Below are positions 19,364-28,463 of a DNA stretch of 64,000 nt, in pieces. The stretch's first letter is position 1, and every line of letters begins with the position of its first letter. The DNA is from Acidovorax sp. Root219. GTDB taxonomy: Bacteria > Pseudomonadota > Gammaproteobacteria > Burkholderiales > Burkholderiaceae_C. The DNA lies in NCBI RefSeq assembly GCF_001428665.1, contig NZ_LMIJ01000004.1, positions 95,756 to 159,755 on the forward strand, written 5' to 3'. The notes below the pieces were generated by a model. The model did not search any database, was not told the DNA's origin, and was given only the letters and a program-made list of their open reading frames with translations. Both the position numbers and the translations under genes were made by a program.

Positions 19364-22129
19364 TCAAGCCAGCTTGCCGTGGCATGCCTTGTATTTTTTG
19401 CCGCTGCCGCAAGGGCAGGGGTCGTTGCGCGACACGCGCATGCCTTCGGGCAAAGGCAACTCCTGGGCACCTGCGGCCTGGCGCTGCTCCAACGTGGTTT
19501 CCACATCGCCGGTTTCGGTGGGCGCCGTGTAGGTCACGTTGGCAATGCTTTCAGCACGGCTTTCCATGTCCTGGGCGGCCTGGTCCAGCTGGGCTTGCGA
19601 CTGCACCTGCACGGTCATCAGCACCTTGGTGACTTCGTTCTTGACCTGATCGATCAACTGGCGGAACAGCTCGAAAGCTTCGCGCTTGTATTCCTGCTTG
19701 GGCTGCTTTTGCGCGTAGCCGCGCAGGTGGATGCCCTGGCGCAGGTAATCGAGCGAGCTCAGGTGGTCGCGCCAGTTGGAGTCGAAGTTCTGCAGCAGCA
19801 CCACGCGTTCGAACTGCGTGAAGTTCTCGCGGCCGACCTGCTCCACCTTGGCGTCGAACGCGGCCTGGGCAGCCTGCACGACCTTTTCCAGGATCTCGTC
19901 GTCGGTGATCGCGCTCGAGCCTTCCACCAGTGCCTTGAGGTCGATATCGACCTGCCACTCGTCGGCCAGCACCTTCTGCAGCGTGGGGAGGTCCCACTGC
20001 TCTTCCACGGATTCGGCCGGCACGTACTGGCGCACCAGGTCGGTCATGCAATCGTCGCGCATGGCGGCAATCACGTCCGACAGCTCCGAAGCATCGAGGA
20101 TGTCGTTGCGCTGCTGGTAGATCACCTTGCGCTGGTCGTTGGCCACATCGTCGTATTCCAGCAATTGCTTGCGGATGTCGAAGTTGCGGGCCTCCACCTT
20201 GCGCTGGGCCGACTCGATGCTGCGGGTCACGATGCCCGCCTCGATGGCCTCGCCATCGGGCATCTTCAGTCGGTCCATGATGGCCTTGACCCGGTCGCCT
20301 GCGAAGATGCGCATCAGCGAATCGTCCAGGCTCAGGTAAAAGCGCGAGGAACCTGGGTCGCCCTGGCGGCCCGAACGGCCACGCAGCTGGTTGTCGATGC
20401 GGCGAGACTCGTGGCGCTCGGTGGCGATGATGCGCAGGCCGCCCAGGGCCTTGATCTTCTCGTGGTCCGCGGACCAGTCGGCGCGCACCTGGGCGATCCG
20501 GGCTTCGCGCCCGGCTGCGTCCAGCGATTCGTCGGCTTCGACCTCGGCGATCAGTTTTTCGATGTTGCCGCCCAGCACGATATCGGTACCGCGCCCTGCC
20601 ATGTTGGTGGCGATGGTGATCATGCCGGCACGCCCGGCCTGGGCCACGATGTCGGCCTCACGGGCATGTTGCTTGGCATTGAGCACCTGGTGCGGCAGAC
20701 CTTCCTTGTTGAGCAACTGGTCGATGATTTCGGAGTTCTCGATCGACGTCGTGCCCACCAGCACCGGCTGGCCACGCTCGTGGCATTCGCGGATGTCCTT
20801 GATGGCGGCTTCGTACTTTTCGCGCGTGGTCTTGTACACACGGTCGAGCTGATCGTCGCGGCGGCTCGGGCGGTTCGGCGGGATCACCGTGGTCTCCAGG
20901 CCGTAGATTTCCTGGAACTCGTAGGCTTCGGTGTCGGCCGTACCGGTCATGCCCGCGAGCTTGTTGTACAGGCGGAAGTAGTTCTGGAAGGTGATCGAGG
21001 CCAGCGTCTGGTTCTCGGCCTGGATGTTCACGCCTTCCTTGGCTTCCACGGCCTGGTGCAGGCCTTCGCTCCAGCGGCGGCCCGACATCAGGCGGCCGGT
21101 GAACTCGTCCACGATCACGATCTCACCGTTTTGCACCACATAGTGCTGGTCGCGGTGGTACAGGTGGTTGGCACGCAGCGCTGCGTACAGGTGGTGCATC
21201 AACGTGATGTTGGCCGGGTCGTAGACCGAGGCGCCTTCGGCAATCAGGCCGTGACTGGCCAGGATGCGCTCGGCGCTCTCGTGGCCCTGCTCGGTCAGGA
21301 ACACCTGGTGGGTCTTCTCGTCGAGCGTGAAGTCGCCCGGCTTGGTCACGCCCTCGCCGGTGCGGGCATCGGCTTCGCCTTCCTGGCGGATCAACAGCGG
21401 CACCACCTTGTTCATGGCGATGTACATGGCCGTGTGGTCCTCGGCCTGGCCGCTGATGATCAGGGGCGTGCGCGCCTCGTCGATCAGGATCGAGTCCACC
21501 TCGTCGACGATGGCGAAGTTCAGGCCCTGCTGCACGCGGTCTGCGGCCTCGTAGACCATGTTGTCGCGCAGGTAGTCGAAGCCGTATTCGTTGTTCGTGC
21601 CGTAGGTGATGTCCGAGCGGTAGGCGGCCTGCTTTTCCTCACGGGGCATGTTGGGCAGGTTGATACCCACCGACAGGCCCAGGAAGTTGTACAGACGGCC
21701 CATCCACTGCGCATCGCGGTTGGCCAGGTAATCGTTCACGGTCACCACGTGCACGCCCTTGTCGGACAGCGCGTTCAGGTACACCGGCAGCGTGGCGGTC
21801 AGGGTCTTGCCTTCACCGGTGCGCATTTCGGCGATCTTGCCGAAGTGCAGCGCCATGCCGCCCAGCAACTGCACGTCGAAGTGGCGCATCTTCATGATGC
21901 GCTTGGAGCCTTCGCGCACCACCGCAAACGCCTCGGGCAGGATATCGTCCAGCGACTCGCCCTTGGCCACCCGGTCCTTGAACTCCTGCGTCTTGGCGCG
22001 GAGCTGCTCGTCCGTCAGCTTCTCGTAGTCGGGCTCCATCGCATTGATGTGAGTCACCGTCTTGCGGTATTGCTTGAGAAGCCGGTCATTGCGGCTGCCG
22101 AATATTTTGGTAAGGAAGTTGGTGGCCAT
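19364..22129 (-). CDS. secA: Protein translocase motor ATPase SecA
   Basis: The 921-residue ATPase pushes preproteins through SecYEG. It begins [19 protein letters not shown] and has Walker A in [14 protein letters not shown], the [20 protein letters not shown] region, [10 protein letters not shown] and the [17 protein letters not shown] motif of the second nucleotide domain. The C-terminal zinc and SecB-binding tail [14 protein letters not shown] is intact. The length is typical for the group. An M23 peptidase gene lies upstream on the same strand. Confidence 0.98.
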   Translation of the reverse strand: MATNFLTKIFGSRNDRLLKQYRKTVTHINAMEPDYEKLTDEQLRAKTQEFKDRVAKGESLDDILPEAFAVVREGSKRIMKMRHFDVQLLGGMALHFGKIAEMRTGEGKTLTATLPVYLNALSDKGVHVVTVNDYLANRDAQWMGRLYNFLGLSVGINLPNMPREEKQAAYRSDITYGTNNEYGFDYLRDNMVYEAADRVQQGLNFAIVDEVDSILIDEARTPLIISGQAEDHTAMYIAMNKVVPLLIRQEGEADARTGEGVTKPGDFTLDEKTHQVFLTEQGHESAERILASHGLIAEGASVYDPANITLMHHLYAALRANHLYHRDQHYVVQNGEIVIVDEFTGRLMSGRRWSEGLHQAVEAKEGVNIQAENQTLASITFQNYFRLYNKLAGMTGTADTEAYEFQEIYGLETTVIPPNRPSRRDDQLDRVYKTTREKYEAAIKDIRECHERGQPVLVGTTSIENSEIIDQLLNKEGLPHQVLNAKQHAREADIVAQAGRAGMITIATNMAGRGTDIVLGGNIEKLIAEVEADESLDAAGREARIAQVRADWSADHEKIKALGGLRIIATERHESRRIDNQLRGRSGRQGDPGSSRFYLSLDDSLMRIFAGDRVKAIMDRLKMPDGEAIEAGIVTRSIESAQRKVEARNFDIRKQLLEYDDVANDQRKVIYQQRNDILDASELSDVIAAMRDDCMTDLVRQYVPAESVEEQWDLPTLQKVLADEWQVDIDLKALVEGSSAITDDEILEKVVQAAQAAFDAKVEQVGRENFTQFERVVLLQNFDSNWRDHLSSLDYLRQGIHLRGYAQKQPKQEYKREAFELFRQLIDQVKNEVTKVLMTVQVQSQAQLDQAAQDMESRAESIANVTYTAPTETGDVETTLEQRQAAGAQELPLPEGMRVSRNDPCPCGSGKKYKACHGKLA

Positions 22130-22268
22130 GCGAACAGGACCGCCTCACCCGCTGCAATCAGCGCGCAAAGCGACCGAAACCCCTAAGATGAATTGTGATC
22201 AGGTGGGTCCGCCGCCGGGTATTGCAAGGACTGCACTACCGTGGGCTGCGAACGCCGGACCCGCGATT

Positions 22269-23249
22269 TTACCTGCCTGCCGCAGGGCTGCCGGAAGCAG
22301 CCACCAGGCCCGGCCTTTGCGCCGTGGCAACCTGGCCTCCCGCGACTGCGCTGCCGGCACTGAGAAACTTCTGCGGGTCCTGGAAAACCCCTTGCACCAG
22401 CACTTCAAAGTGCAGGTGCGGGCCCGTGGAACGCCCGGTGGTGCCCACCTCGGCAATCTTCTGGCCACGCCGCACGATGTCCCCTTGTTTCACCAAGGTA
22501 CGCGAGGCGTGGGCATAGCGCGTCACCAACTGGTTGCCATGGTCCACCTCGATCATGTTGCCGTAGGCCGGATGGTATTCCTGCGTCACGACCACACCCC
22601 CGGCAGCGGCCAGGATGGCCGTCCCCGTATCGGCCTGGAAGTCCAGCCCCGTGTGCAGTGCCGACTGCCCGGTAATGGGGTCGATGCGCCAGCCAAAGGA
22701 CGACCCCGGCGCTTTGCCGGCCACAGGCGCATGCGTGGGAACCATCTTCTTGCGGATGTGCTGGTCGAACAGGCGCGACTCCATCACCGTCATCAGGTCC
22801 ACGCGCTGGTTGGTCAGGCGCTCTAGGTCATCGAGCGTGGCCTGCAGCTCTTCCATGCTCAGGTTGTGGGCGCTCACCAGCGCACCGCCACGCCCGTCGC
22901 TGCGCAACTCGGTGGCCGGCATGCCTGCCAGGCCCAGCACGCGCTCACCCAGGGACTCCAGTTGCACCATGCGCGCCTGCATTTCGCCGACCCGCCGCGC
23001 CATGGCATCCAGGTTGGCGCGCATGAAGCGGTCGCGCTCGGCGAATTCATCCTTCACCACCAGGCGCACCAGGGCGCCGAACACCGGCCAGCCCTCGCGC
23101 GCGCCCTTGAGGAAGACCCAGTGGTACAGGCTGGCGGCCGTGACCATGAGTCCGAGGGAAAGAACCAGGCCCGCCAGCAGAAGGCGAACCCCGGAAAGGT
23201 GAATGGCGCGGCTGCGCGCCAAACGGGCGTCCGTGATAATCAGGTGCAC
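22269..23249 (-). CDS. M23 family metallopeptidase (periplasmic, membrane-anchored)
   Basis: The 326-residue protein has one N-terminal transmembrane helix (about 21-45), a helical or coiled-coil region (65-160), and a C-terminal LytM-type M23 domain (about 180-285). The zinc ligands H199 and D203 (HTGLDF) and H280, with catalytic H278 and H247 (YAH, HLHFEV), are all present, so it should be an active peptidoglycan endopeptidase rather than a degenerate EnvC/NlpD-type activator. It is divergent from dciA and lies upstream of secA. Confidence 0.9.
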   Translation of the reverse strand: MHLIITDARLARSRAIHLSGVRLLLAGLVLSLGLMVTAASLYHWVFLKGAREGWPVFGALVRLVVKDEFAERDRFMRANLDAMARRVGEMQARMVQLESLGERVLGLAGMPATELRSDGRGGALVSAHNLSMEELQATLDDLERLTNQRVDLMTVMESRLFDQHIRKKMVPTHAPVAGKAPGSSFGWRIDPITGQSALHTGLDFQADTGTAILAAAGGVVVTQEYHPAYGNMIEVDHGNQLVTRYAHASRTLVKQGDIVRRGQKIAEVGTTGRSTGPHLHFEVLVQGVFQDPQKFLSAGSAVAGGQVATAQRPGLVAASGSPAAGR

Positions 23250-23281
23250 TACGACATCTCCACGCCCACCGGCGCATCCCC

Positions 23282-23581
23282 ATGACCCGCCGCCACCACG
23301 CCGTCACCCTGCAGCAAGCCAGCGCGGAATCTCCCACGCTGCACATGCTCACCGCATTGACACGCGACTCCAGCGAACGGCTCAAGGCCATTGAATTGTT
23401 GATACCTGCCGGCCTGCGCCAGTCCGTCCAGGCCGGGCCCATCGATGGGTCCACCTGGTGCCTGCTGGTCAAGAGCAATGCCGCCGCGGCCAAGATCCGG
23501 CAACTGCTGCCTGCATTGCAGGCGCACTTGCGCAGCCGGGGGTGGGAGGTTAACTCCATTCGGCTGAAAGTTCAAACCTGA
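23282..23581 (+). CDS. dciA: DciA family protein (DUF721)
   Basis: The 99-residue protein fits the DUF721/DciA family, whose members load the replicative helicase DnaB in bacteria lacking DnaC. The conserved W-x-LLVKSNAAAAKIRQLLP segment (near residues 59-76) corresponds to the KH-like domain; a short basic N-terminus precedes it. The position next to secA and an M23 peptidase matches the usual context of this family in betaproteobacteria. The family call is fairly secure; DnaB loading is inferred from relatives. Confidence 0.75.
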   Translation: MTRRHHAVTLQQASAESPTLHMLTALTRDSSERLKAIELLIPAGLRQSVQAGPIDGSTWCLLVKSNAAAAKIRQLLPALQAHLRSRGWEVNSIRLKVQT

Positions 23582-23637
23582 AAAACAGGCGATAGGCCTG
23601 ACAGGTGCAGCGAATGGACGAAAAAAGAGGCGAAAGA

Positions 23638-23713
23638 TGGTGCCGGTTATCGGAATCGAACTGATGACCTACCGCTTACAAGGCGGGTGCTCTACCAACT
23701 GAGCTAAACCGGC
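23638..23713 (-). tRNA. tRNA-Thr (anticodon TGT)
   Basis: The minus strand folds into a cloverleaf: acceptor GCCGGTT pairs with AACCGGC, the D arm is GCTCAGTTGGTAGAGC, the anticodon loop is CTTGTAA with anticodon TGT, and the T arm holds AGTTCGATTCC. The CCA end is encoded. It decodes threonine ACA. Confidence 0.97.
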
Positions 23714-23774
23714 GAAGGCTGGATTTTATCCTGCAAAAACAACCCGAAAATGAACCGGGAAGGTGTGCGCTGGC

Positions 23775-24314
23775 TTATTTCACCCGCTTGAGCGCGGGGC
23801 GGCCACCGCCAGCGGGCGAAGGACGCGGCGGGTTGCCGTCTCCACCATCGGCGGCTGGGGACTCCCCTGGCACCAGATGCACCACCCGGTCGTCCGCAGG
23901 CGACGCCGACGGCACGGCCATCGGCACCTGGGACAACTCGGCGGGAGCCGAGGACGGCAGGATCTGTGGCTGGGCACCGCCCGCCAGGTTGTCCACCGGC
24001 GGGGGAAACGCCATGCCCTGCCCGTTCTCGCGAGCGTAGATCGCGATCACCCGACCCACAGGCACCAGGATCTCGCGCGGCTTGCCGCCAAAACGGGCCT
24101 TGAACTCGATGAAGTCATTGCCCAGCTGCAGCGAACTGGTGGCGTCGTAACTGATGTTCAGCACGATCTCGCCATCGTTCACATACTCGCGCGGCACCTG
24201 CACGGAATCGTCCACGCGCACCGCTACGTAGGGCGTGAGCCCGTTGTCCGTGCACCACTCATAGAGGGCGCGGATCAGGTAGGGGCGTGTGGACGTGGAT
24301 TCCGTGGCATTCAT
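23775..24314 (-). CDS. sspB: ClpXP protease specificity-enhancing factor SspB
   Basis: The 179-residue protein has the SspB core at residues about 8-105, including RPYLIRALYEWCTDNGLTPY, the IVLNISYDAT strand and FKARFGGKPREILVPV, which form the peptide-binding dimer. A long Ala/Pro/Gly-rich flexible tail ends in basic RPALKRVK, consistent with the C-terminal ClpX-binding tail. SspB delivers ssrA-tagged proteins to ClpXP. A TTG two codons upstream is possible, but the ATG at 24314 is preferred. It lies 41 bases after sspA, as in many proteobacteria. Confidence 0.93.
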   Translation of the reverse strand: MNATESTSTRPYLIRALYEWCTDNGLTPYVAVRVDDSVQVPREYVNDGEIVLNISYDATSSLQLGNDFIEFKARFGGKPREILVPVGRVIAIYARENGQGMAFPPPVDNLAGGAQPQILPSSAPAELSQVPMAVPSASPADDRVVHLVPGESPAADGGDGNPPRPSPAGGGRPALKRVK

Positions 24315-24355
24315 GGGCAAATGGCGATCAAGGACAGGCTAGGGACGCACGCGCA

Positions 24356-24967
24356 TTACTTGCGCATGACCTTTTCGGAGGGCGTCAGCGCTTCGATGTA
24401 GGCGGGGCGCGAGAAGATGCGCTCGGCGTACTTGAGCAGCGGGGCGGCATTCTTGCTCAGGTCGATGCCATAGTAGTCCAGGCGCCACAGCAGCGGGGCA
24501 ATGGCCACGTCCAGCATGGAGAAGTTGTCGCCCAGCATGTACTTGTTCTTGAGGAACACGGGGGCCAGCTGCGTCAGGCGGTCGCGGATGTGGGCCCGCG
24601 CCTTTTCCAGCGCCTTCTCGTTGCCCTTGGTCGCACGCGACTCCAGGATGTTCACGTGCACGAACAGTTCCTTCTCGAAGTTGAGCAGGAACAGGCGCAC
24701 GCGGGCACGGTCCACCGGGTCGCCGGGCATCAGCTGCGGGTGCGGGAAGCGCTCGTCGATGTACTCGTTGATGATGTTCGACTCGTACAGGATCAGGTCG
24801 CGCTCGACCAGGATGGGCACCTGGCCGTAGGGGTTCATCACGCTGATGTCTTCGGGCTTGTTGTACAGGTCCACATCGCGGATTTCGAAGTCCATGCCCT
24901 TTTCGAACAGGACAAAGCGGCAGCGGTGGGAGAAGGGACAGGTCGTTCCCGAGTAAAGCACCATCAT
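24356..24967 (-). CDS. sspA: Stringent starvation protein A (SspA)
   Basis: The 203-residue protein has a glutathione-S-transferase fold: a thioredoxin-like N-terminus with TTCPFSHRCRFVL (8-20) and NPYGQVPILVERDLILYESNIINEYID, followed by an all-helical C-terminal domain. SspA binds RNA polymerase with sigma-70 and affects stationary-phase and stress gene expression. It sits between the petABC operon and sspB, the usual order in betaproteobacteria. Confidence 0.94.
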   Translation of the reverse strand: MMVLYSGTTCPFSHRCRFVLFEKGMDFEIRDVDLYNKPEDISVMNPYGQVPILVERDLILYESNIINEYIDERFPHPQLMPGDPVDRARVRLFLLNFEKELFVHVNILESRATKGNEKALEKARAHIRDRLTQLAPVFLKNKYMLGDNFSMLDVAIAPLLWRLDYYGIDLSKNAAPLLKYAERIFSRPAYIEALTPSEKVMRK

Positions 24968-24980
24968 GGTGGGAGGCTCC

Positions 24981-25018
24981 TAAAAATCAAAAGAGTGGGG
25001 GCTAAAAGCACCCACTCT
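24981..25018 (-). terminator. Terminator after petC
   Basis: On the minus strand AGAGTGGG and CCCACTCT (24992-24999 and 25011-25018) form an 8-bp stem followed by TTTTGATTTTT. A second GC-rich inverted repeat lies just upstream at about 25033-25060. Together they end the petABC transcript before sspA. Confidence 0.8.
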
Positions 25019-25071
25019 GTAAAGACCCCGCCCCATCCCGGCAAAGGGGTGGGGCATATGGATCTGGCGTG

Positions 25072-25827
25072 TTATTTGACGTCTTTCCAGAACGACGCGT
25101 TCAGTCTCCAGGCAATGACTGTGAACACACCCAGGAAGAGCAGCACCCAGACACCGACACGGATGCGGGTGTTCTGCGCGGGCTCACCCATCCATTGCAG
25201 GTAGTTCACGAGATCGCCGATATTCTGTTCGAACTGCAAAGGCGTCACCGTTCCAGGGGTCACCTGCTGCCAGCCCTTGAAGACCTGGGTCTTGTGGCCA
25301 TGGCTTTCGTGCTCCTCGAAGACCGGGCGGCGGTCGCCCTGCATTTCCCACAGCACGTGGGGCATGCCGACGCTCGGGAAAGCCAGGTTGTTCCAACCCG
25401 TGGCCTTGGTCTCGTCGCGGTAGAAAGTGCGCAGGAAGGTGTACAGGTAATCGGCACCGGTGCCGCCATGGCCGGCACGCGAACGCGCGATCACGGTCAG
25501 GTCGGGCGGATTGGCGCCGAACCACTCCTTGGCCTGCTTGGGATCGATGGACGCCTTCATGGTCTCGCCGACCTTGTCGGTCGCGAACAACAGGTTGTCC
25601 TTGATCTCCTGCTCGGTCAGGCCGATGTCGCGCAGGCGGTTGTAGCGCATGAACGCCGCCGAATGGCAGCTCAGGCAGTAGTTGACGAAGATCTTGGCAC
25701 CGTTCTGCAGCGATGCGAGGTCATTGGTCTTGTTGGGCGCCTTGTCCCATGCAATGCCGCCTTCGGCGGCCTGCGCACCCGAAACAATGCCCAGGGCTGC
25801 GATCAGCGTGAGGATGAGTTTCTTCAT
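25072..25827 (-). CDS. petC: Cytochrome c1 subunit of the bc1 complex
   Basis: The 251-residue protein starts with a Sec signal peptide (MKKLILTLIAALGIVSGAQA), has the haem c motif CLSCH near residue 52, and a C-terminal membrane anchor (about 223-242) followed by LNASFWKDVK. It passes electrons from the Rieske protein to soluble or membrane cytochromes. An upstream in-frame start at 25857 would overlap petB and break the signal peptide, so 25827, preceded by GGGAGACAAG, is chosen. It is the last gene of petABC. Confidence 0.96.
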   Translation of the reverse strand: MKKLILTLIAALGIVSGAQAAEGGIAWDKAPNKTNDLASLQNGAKIFVNYCLSCHSAAFMRYNRLRDIGLTEQEIKDNLLFATDKVGETMKASIDPKQAKEWFGANPPDLTVIARSRAGHGGTGADYLYTFLRTFYRDETKATGWNNLAFPSVGMPHVLWEMQGDRRPVFEEHESHGHKTQVFKGWQQVTPGTVTPLQFEQNIGDLVNYLQWMGEPAQNTRIRVGVWVLLFLGVFTVIAWRLNASFWKDVK

Positions 25828-25843
25828 TGTTCTTGTCTCCCGC

Positions 25844-27259
25844 TCAGTGCGCGGCAAAGGTCACACGGTCAGGCACCGGCTTGGACGTGCCCAGGCGGCT
25901 CCACCAGGGCATCAGGATGAAGAAGCCGAAGTAGAACAAGGTACCCACCTGCGACACGCGCTCACCGATGGCCGATGGCGGCTGCACGCCCAGGTAACCC
26001 AGGATCAGGAAGTTGATCACGAAGATGCCGTACAGGTACTTGTGCCAGTCGGGACGGTAGCGGATCGACTTGACCGGGCTGTAGTCCAGCCATGGCAGAA
26101 AGAACAGGATGATCACGGCACCGCCCATCACCACCACACCCCAGAACTTGGCGTCGATGGCCAGCATCAGCGCGGCGACCACCAGGGAGGCCACCACGGC
26201 ACCGGCCTTGATGAAGCTTGGCAGCTTGAGCTTGACCGAAGCCAGCACGGCACCGCCCACCACGCACAGGATCAGCGCATACATCATCTCGCTGGTGATG
26301 GCACGCAGCATCGAGTAGAACGGCGTGAAGTACCAGACCGGCGCAATATGCGCAGGCGTCTTCAGCGGATCTGCCGGGATGAAGTTGTTGTATTCGAGGA
26401 AGTAGCCGCCGAACTCGGGGGCGAAAAAGATCACCGCCGTGAAGGCCATCAGGAACACGCCGACACCGAAGATGTCATGCACCGTGTAGTAAGGGTGGAA
26501 GGGCACGCCATCCAGGGGCTTGCCATTGGCATCCTTGGGCGCCTTGGGGCCCTTGATCTCCACGCCGTCGGGGTTGTTCGAGCCCACATCGTGCAGCGCC
26601 AGCAAGTGGGCGACCACCAGGCCCAGCAGCACCAGCGGCACCGCGATCACGTGGAAGCTGAAGAAGCGGTTCAGCGTGGCATCGCCCACCACGTAGTCGC
26701 CACGGATCAGCAGCGCCAGGTCGGGGCCGACAAAAGGAATCGCGGCGAACAGGTTCACGATCACCTGGGCGCCCCAGTACGACATCTGGCCCCATGGCAG
26801 CAGGTATCCCATGAAGGCCTCGGCCATCAGGCACAGGAAGATCGCACAGCCGAACACCCACACCAGCTCACGCGGCTTGCGGTAGCTGCCGTAGATGAGC
26901 CCGCGGAACATGTGGAGATAGACCACCACGAAGAAGGCCGAGGCCCCTGTGGAGTGCATGTAGCGGATCAGCCAGCCCCAGGGCACATCGCGCATGATGT
27001 ACTCGACCGACTCGAAGGCCTTTGCCGCATCGGGCTTGTAATGCATCACCAGGAAGATCCCGGTGACGATCTGGATCACCAGCACCAAGAGCGACAGCGA
27101 GCCGAAGATGTACCAGAAGTTGAAGTTCTTCGGAGCGTAGTACTCCGACATGTGCACGCGGTAGGCATCAAACGCGGTCGGAAACCGGTTCTCGAACCAG
27201 TTGGTGACCTTCGCGCCTGCCGAGGCGTTGGGGGAGAGTTCCTTGAATTCGTGGGCCAT
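25844..27259 (-). CDS. petB: Cytochrome b subunit of the bc1 complex
   Basis: The 471-residue integral membrane protein oxidises ubiquinol and carries two b haems. The haem ligands are H102 and H116 in one helix and H203 and H218 in another. The N-terminal cytochrome b6-like half and the C-terminal half are both present in one chain. The Qo-site motif is PVWY at 307-310, with valine where many bc1 complexes have the PEWY glutamate. It lies between petA (12-base gap) and petC (16-base gap). Confidence 0.97.
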   Translation of the reverse strand: MAHEFKELSPNASAGAKVTNWFENRFPTAFDAYRVHMSEYYAPKNFNFWYIFGSLSLLVLVIQIVTGIFLVMHYKPDAAKAFESVEYIMRDVPWGWLIRYMHSTGASAFFVVVYLHMFRGLIYGSYRKPRELVWVFGCAIFLCLMAEAFMGYLLPWGQMSYWGAQVIVNLFAAIPFVGPDLALLIRGDYVVGDATLNRFFSFHVIAVPLVLLGLVVAHLLALHDVGSNNPDGVEIKGPKAPKDANGKPLDGVPFHPYYTVHDIFGVGVFLMAFTAVIFFAPEFGGYFLEYNNFIPADPLKTPAHIAPVWYFTPFYSMLRAITSEMMYALILCVVGGAVLASVKLKLPSFIKAGAVVASLVVAALMLAIDAKFWGVVVMGGAVIILFFLPWLDYSPVKSIRYRPDWHKYLYGIFVINFLILGYLGVQPPSAIGERVSQVGTLFYFGFFILMPWWSRLGTSKPVPDRVTFAAH

Positions 27260-27271
27260 TTTTTATTTCCC

Positions 27272-27868
27272 TCAAGCCTTGTCTTCACCGATCAGGAGGC
27301 GGGTCTCCGACAGGTACATGTGGGGAGGCACTTCCAGGTTATCGGGAGCCGGCTTGTTCTTGAAGACACGGCCCGCCATGTCGAACGTGGAGCCGTGGCA
27401 GGGGCACAGGAAACCGCCCTTCCAGTCGTCGGGCAGCGAGGCCTGTGCACCGGTCTGGAACTTGTCCGACGGCGAGCACCCCAGGTGCGAGCAGATGCCC
27501 ACAGCCACCAGGATTTCGGGCTTGATGGAACGGCCTTCGTTGCGGGCATATTCGGGCGTCAGCTCTGAGGGCTTGCGCTCGGACTTGGGATCCGCCAGTT
27601 GACCATCGAGCTTGGGCAGTTCGGCGAGCTGCTCCGGCGTGCGCTTGACGATCCAGACAGGCTTGCCACGCCACTCCACGGTGACTTTTTCTCCGGGCTT
27701 GAGCGCGGAGATGTCCACCTCGACGGCCGCACCTGCAGCCTTGGCCCGCTCGGAAGGCTGGAAGGTACTCACGAAAGGAACGGCGGTTGCCACGCCGCCC
27801 ACCGCACCAGCACAGCCGGACGCAATCAGCCACGTCCGCTTGCTGGAGTCGATTGGGGTGTCACTCAT
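27272..27868 (-). CDS. petA: Rieske iron-sulfur subunit of the bc1 complex
   Basis: The 198-residue protein has the Rieske ligands C126 and H128 (CSHLGC) and C155 and H158 (CPCHGS), with C131 and C157 placed for the stabilising disulfide. One N-terminal membrane helix (about 13-33) precedes the soluble domain. The N-terminus reads SSKRTWLIAS, a lysine-arginine variant of the twin-arginine signal. Rieske subunits are usually Tat-exported, and tatABC is encoded at 32-33 kb. petA is first in the operon and divergent from mscL. Confidence 0.97.
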   Translation of the reverse strand: MSDTPIDSSKRTWLIASGCAGAVGGVATAVPFVSTFQPSERAKAAGAAVEVDISALKPGEKVTVEWRGKPVWIVKRTPEQLAELPKLDGQLADPKSERKPSELTPEYARNEGRSIKPEILVAVGICSHLGCSPSDKFQTGAQASLPDDWKGGFLCPCHGSTFDMAGRVFKNKPAPDNLEVPPHMYLSETRLLIGEDKA

Positions 27869-27908
27869 GGGGATCCTCGATGTACATCGCTATTGGGGTC
27901 AACCGCGA

Positions 27909-27914
27909 ATTGTA
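27909..27914 (-). promoter_or_regulatory. Candidate -10 box of the petABC promoter
   Basis: TACAAT on the minus strand matches the -10 consensus at 5 of 6 positions and would start transcription about 34 bases before petA. A weak -35-like CTGCAA lies 18 bases further upstream. Confidence 0.4.
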
Positions 27915-27952
27915 GCGGAGTGAAAAGGGTCATTGCAGGCGGACAGTCCGCC

Positions 27953-27980
27953 TTGACAGGGCACAGACCTGGGCAATACT
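27953..27980 (+). promoter_or_regulatory. Candidate sigma-70 promoter of mscL
   Basis: A perfect -35 TTGACA (27953-27958) is followed after 16 bases by AATACT (27975-27980). The predicted start is near 27987, and AGAGGGG at 28001-28007 serves as ribosome site for mscL. Confidence 0.55.
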
Positions 27981-28013
27981 CGGCTTCTTGTCTATTATCA
28001 AGAGGGGTTATCC

Positions 28014-28451
28014 ATGGGCATTGCACAAGAGTTCCGGGAATTTGCGGTCAAGGGCAACGTGATCGACCTTGCCGTGGGGGTCATCATCGGCGGCGCCTTC
28101 GGCAAGATCGTGGATTCAGTCGTGTCCGACCTGATCCTGCCCGTGGTGGGGCTGGTGTTTGGCAAGCTCGATTTCTCCAACCTGTTCATCGTGCTGGGCA
28201 ACGTGCCAGCCGGCACGGCCATGACGCTCGACGCCCTGAAAAAGGCCGGGGTGCCGGTGTTCGCCTACGGCAACTTCATCACCGTGGCGGTGAACTTCAT
28301 CATCCTCGCGTTCATCATCTTCATGATGATCAAGCAGATCAACCGCTTGAAGCGCGAAACCCCGGCCGCACCCGCTGCGCCCGCCGCACCGCCCGAAGAC
28401 ATCGCACTGCTGCGCGAAATCCGCGACAGCCTGAAAAACCGGCAGCCCTGA
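28014..28451 (+). CDS. mscL: Large-conductance mechanosensitive channel MscL
   Basis: The 145-residue protein has the MscL N-terminal helix [16 protein letters not shown], the pore helix [18 protein letters not shown] (first transmembrane segment), a periplasmic loop, the second transmembrane helix (about 88-108) and a charged C-terminal bundle ending in LLREIRDSL. It opens on membrane stretch to release solutes during hypo-osmotic shock. An Ala/Pro linker of about 15 residues precedes the C-terminal helix. It has its own promoter and is convergent with pdxA. Confidence 0.97.
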   Translation: MGIAQEFREFAVKGNVIDLAVGVIIGGAFGKIVDSVVSDLILPVVGLVFGKLDFSNLFIVLGNVPAGTAMTLDALKKAGVPVFAYGNFITVAVNFIILAFIIFMMIKQINRLKRETPAAPAAPAAPPEDIALLREIRDSLKNRQP

Positions 28452-28463
28452 CCGGCCCTGGCG

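Noticed and set aside
19322..22186. Long plus-strand open frame opposite secA (954 codons)
   Set aside because: It mirrors secA completely and encodes a His/Val/Leu-rich sequence with no domain. High GC leaves few stops in this frame.
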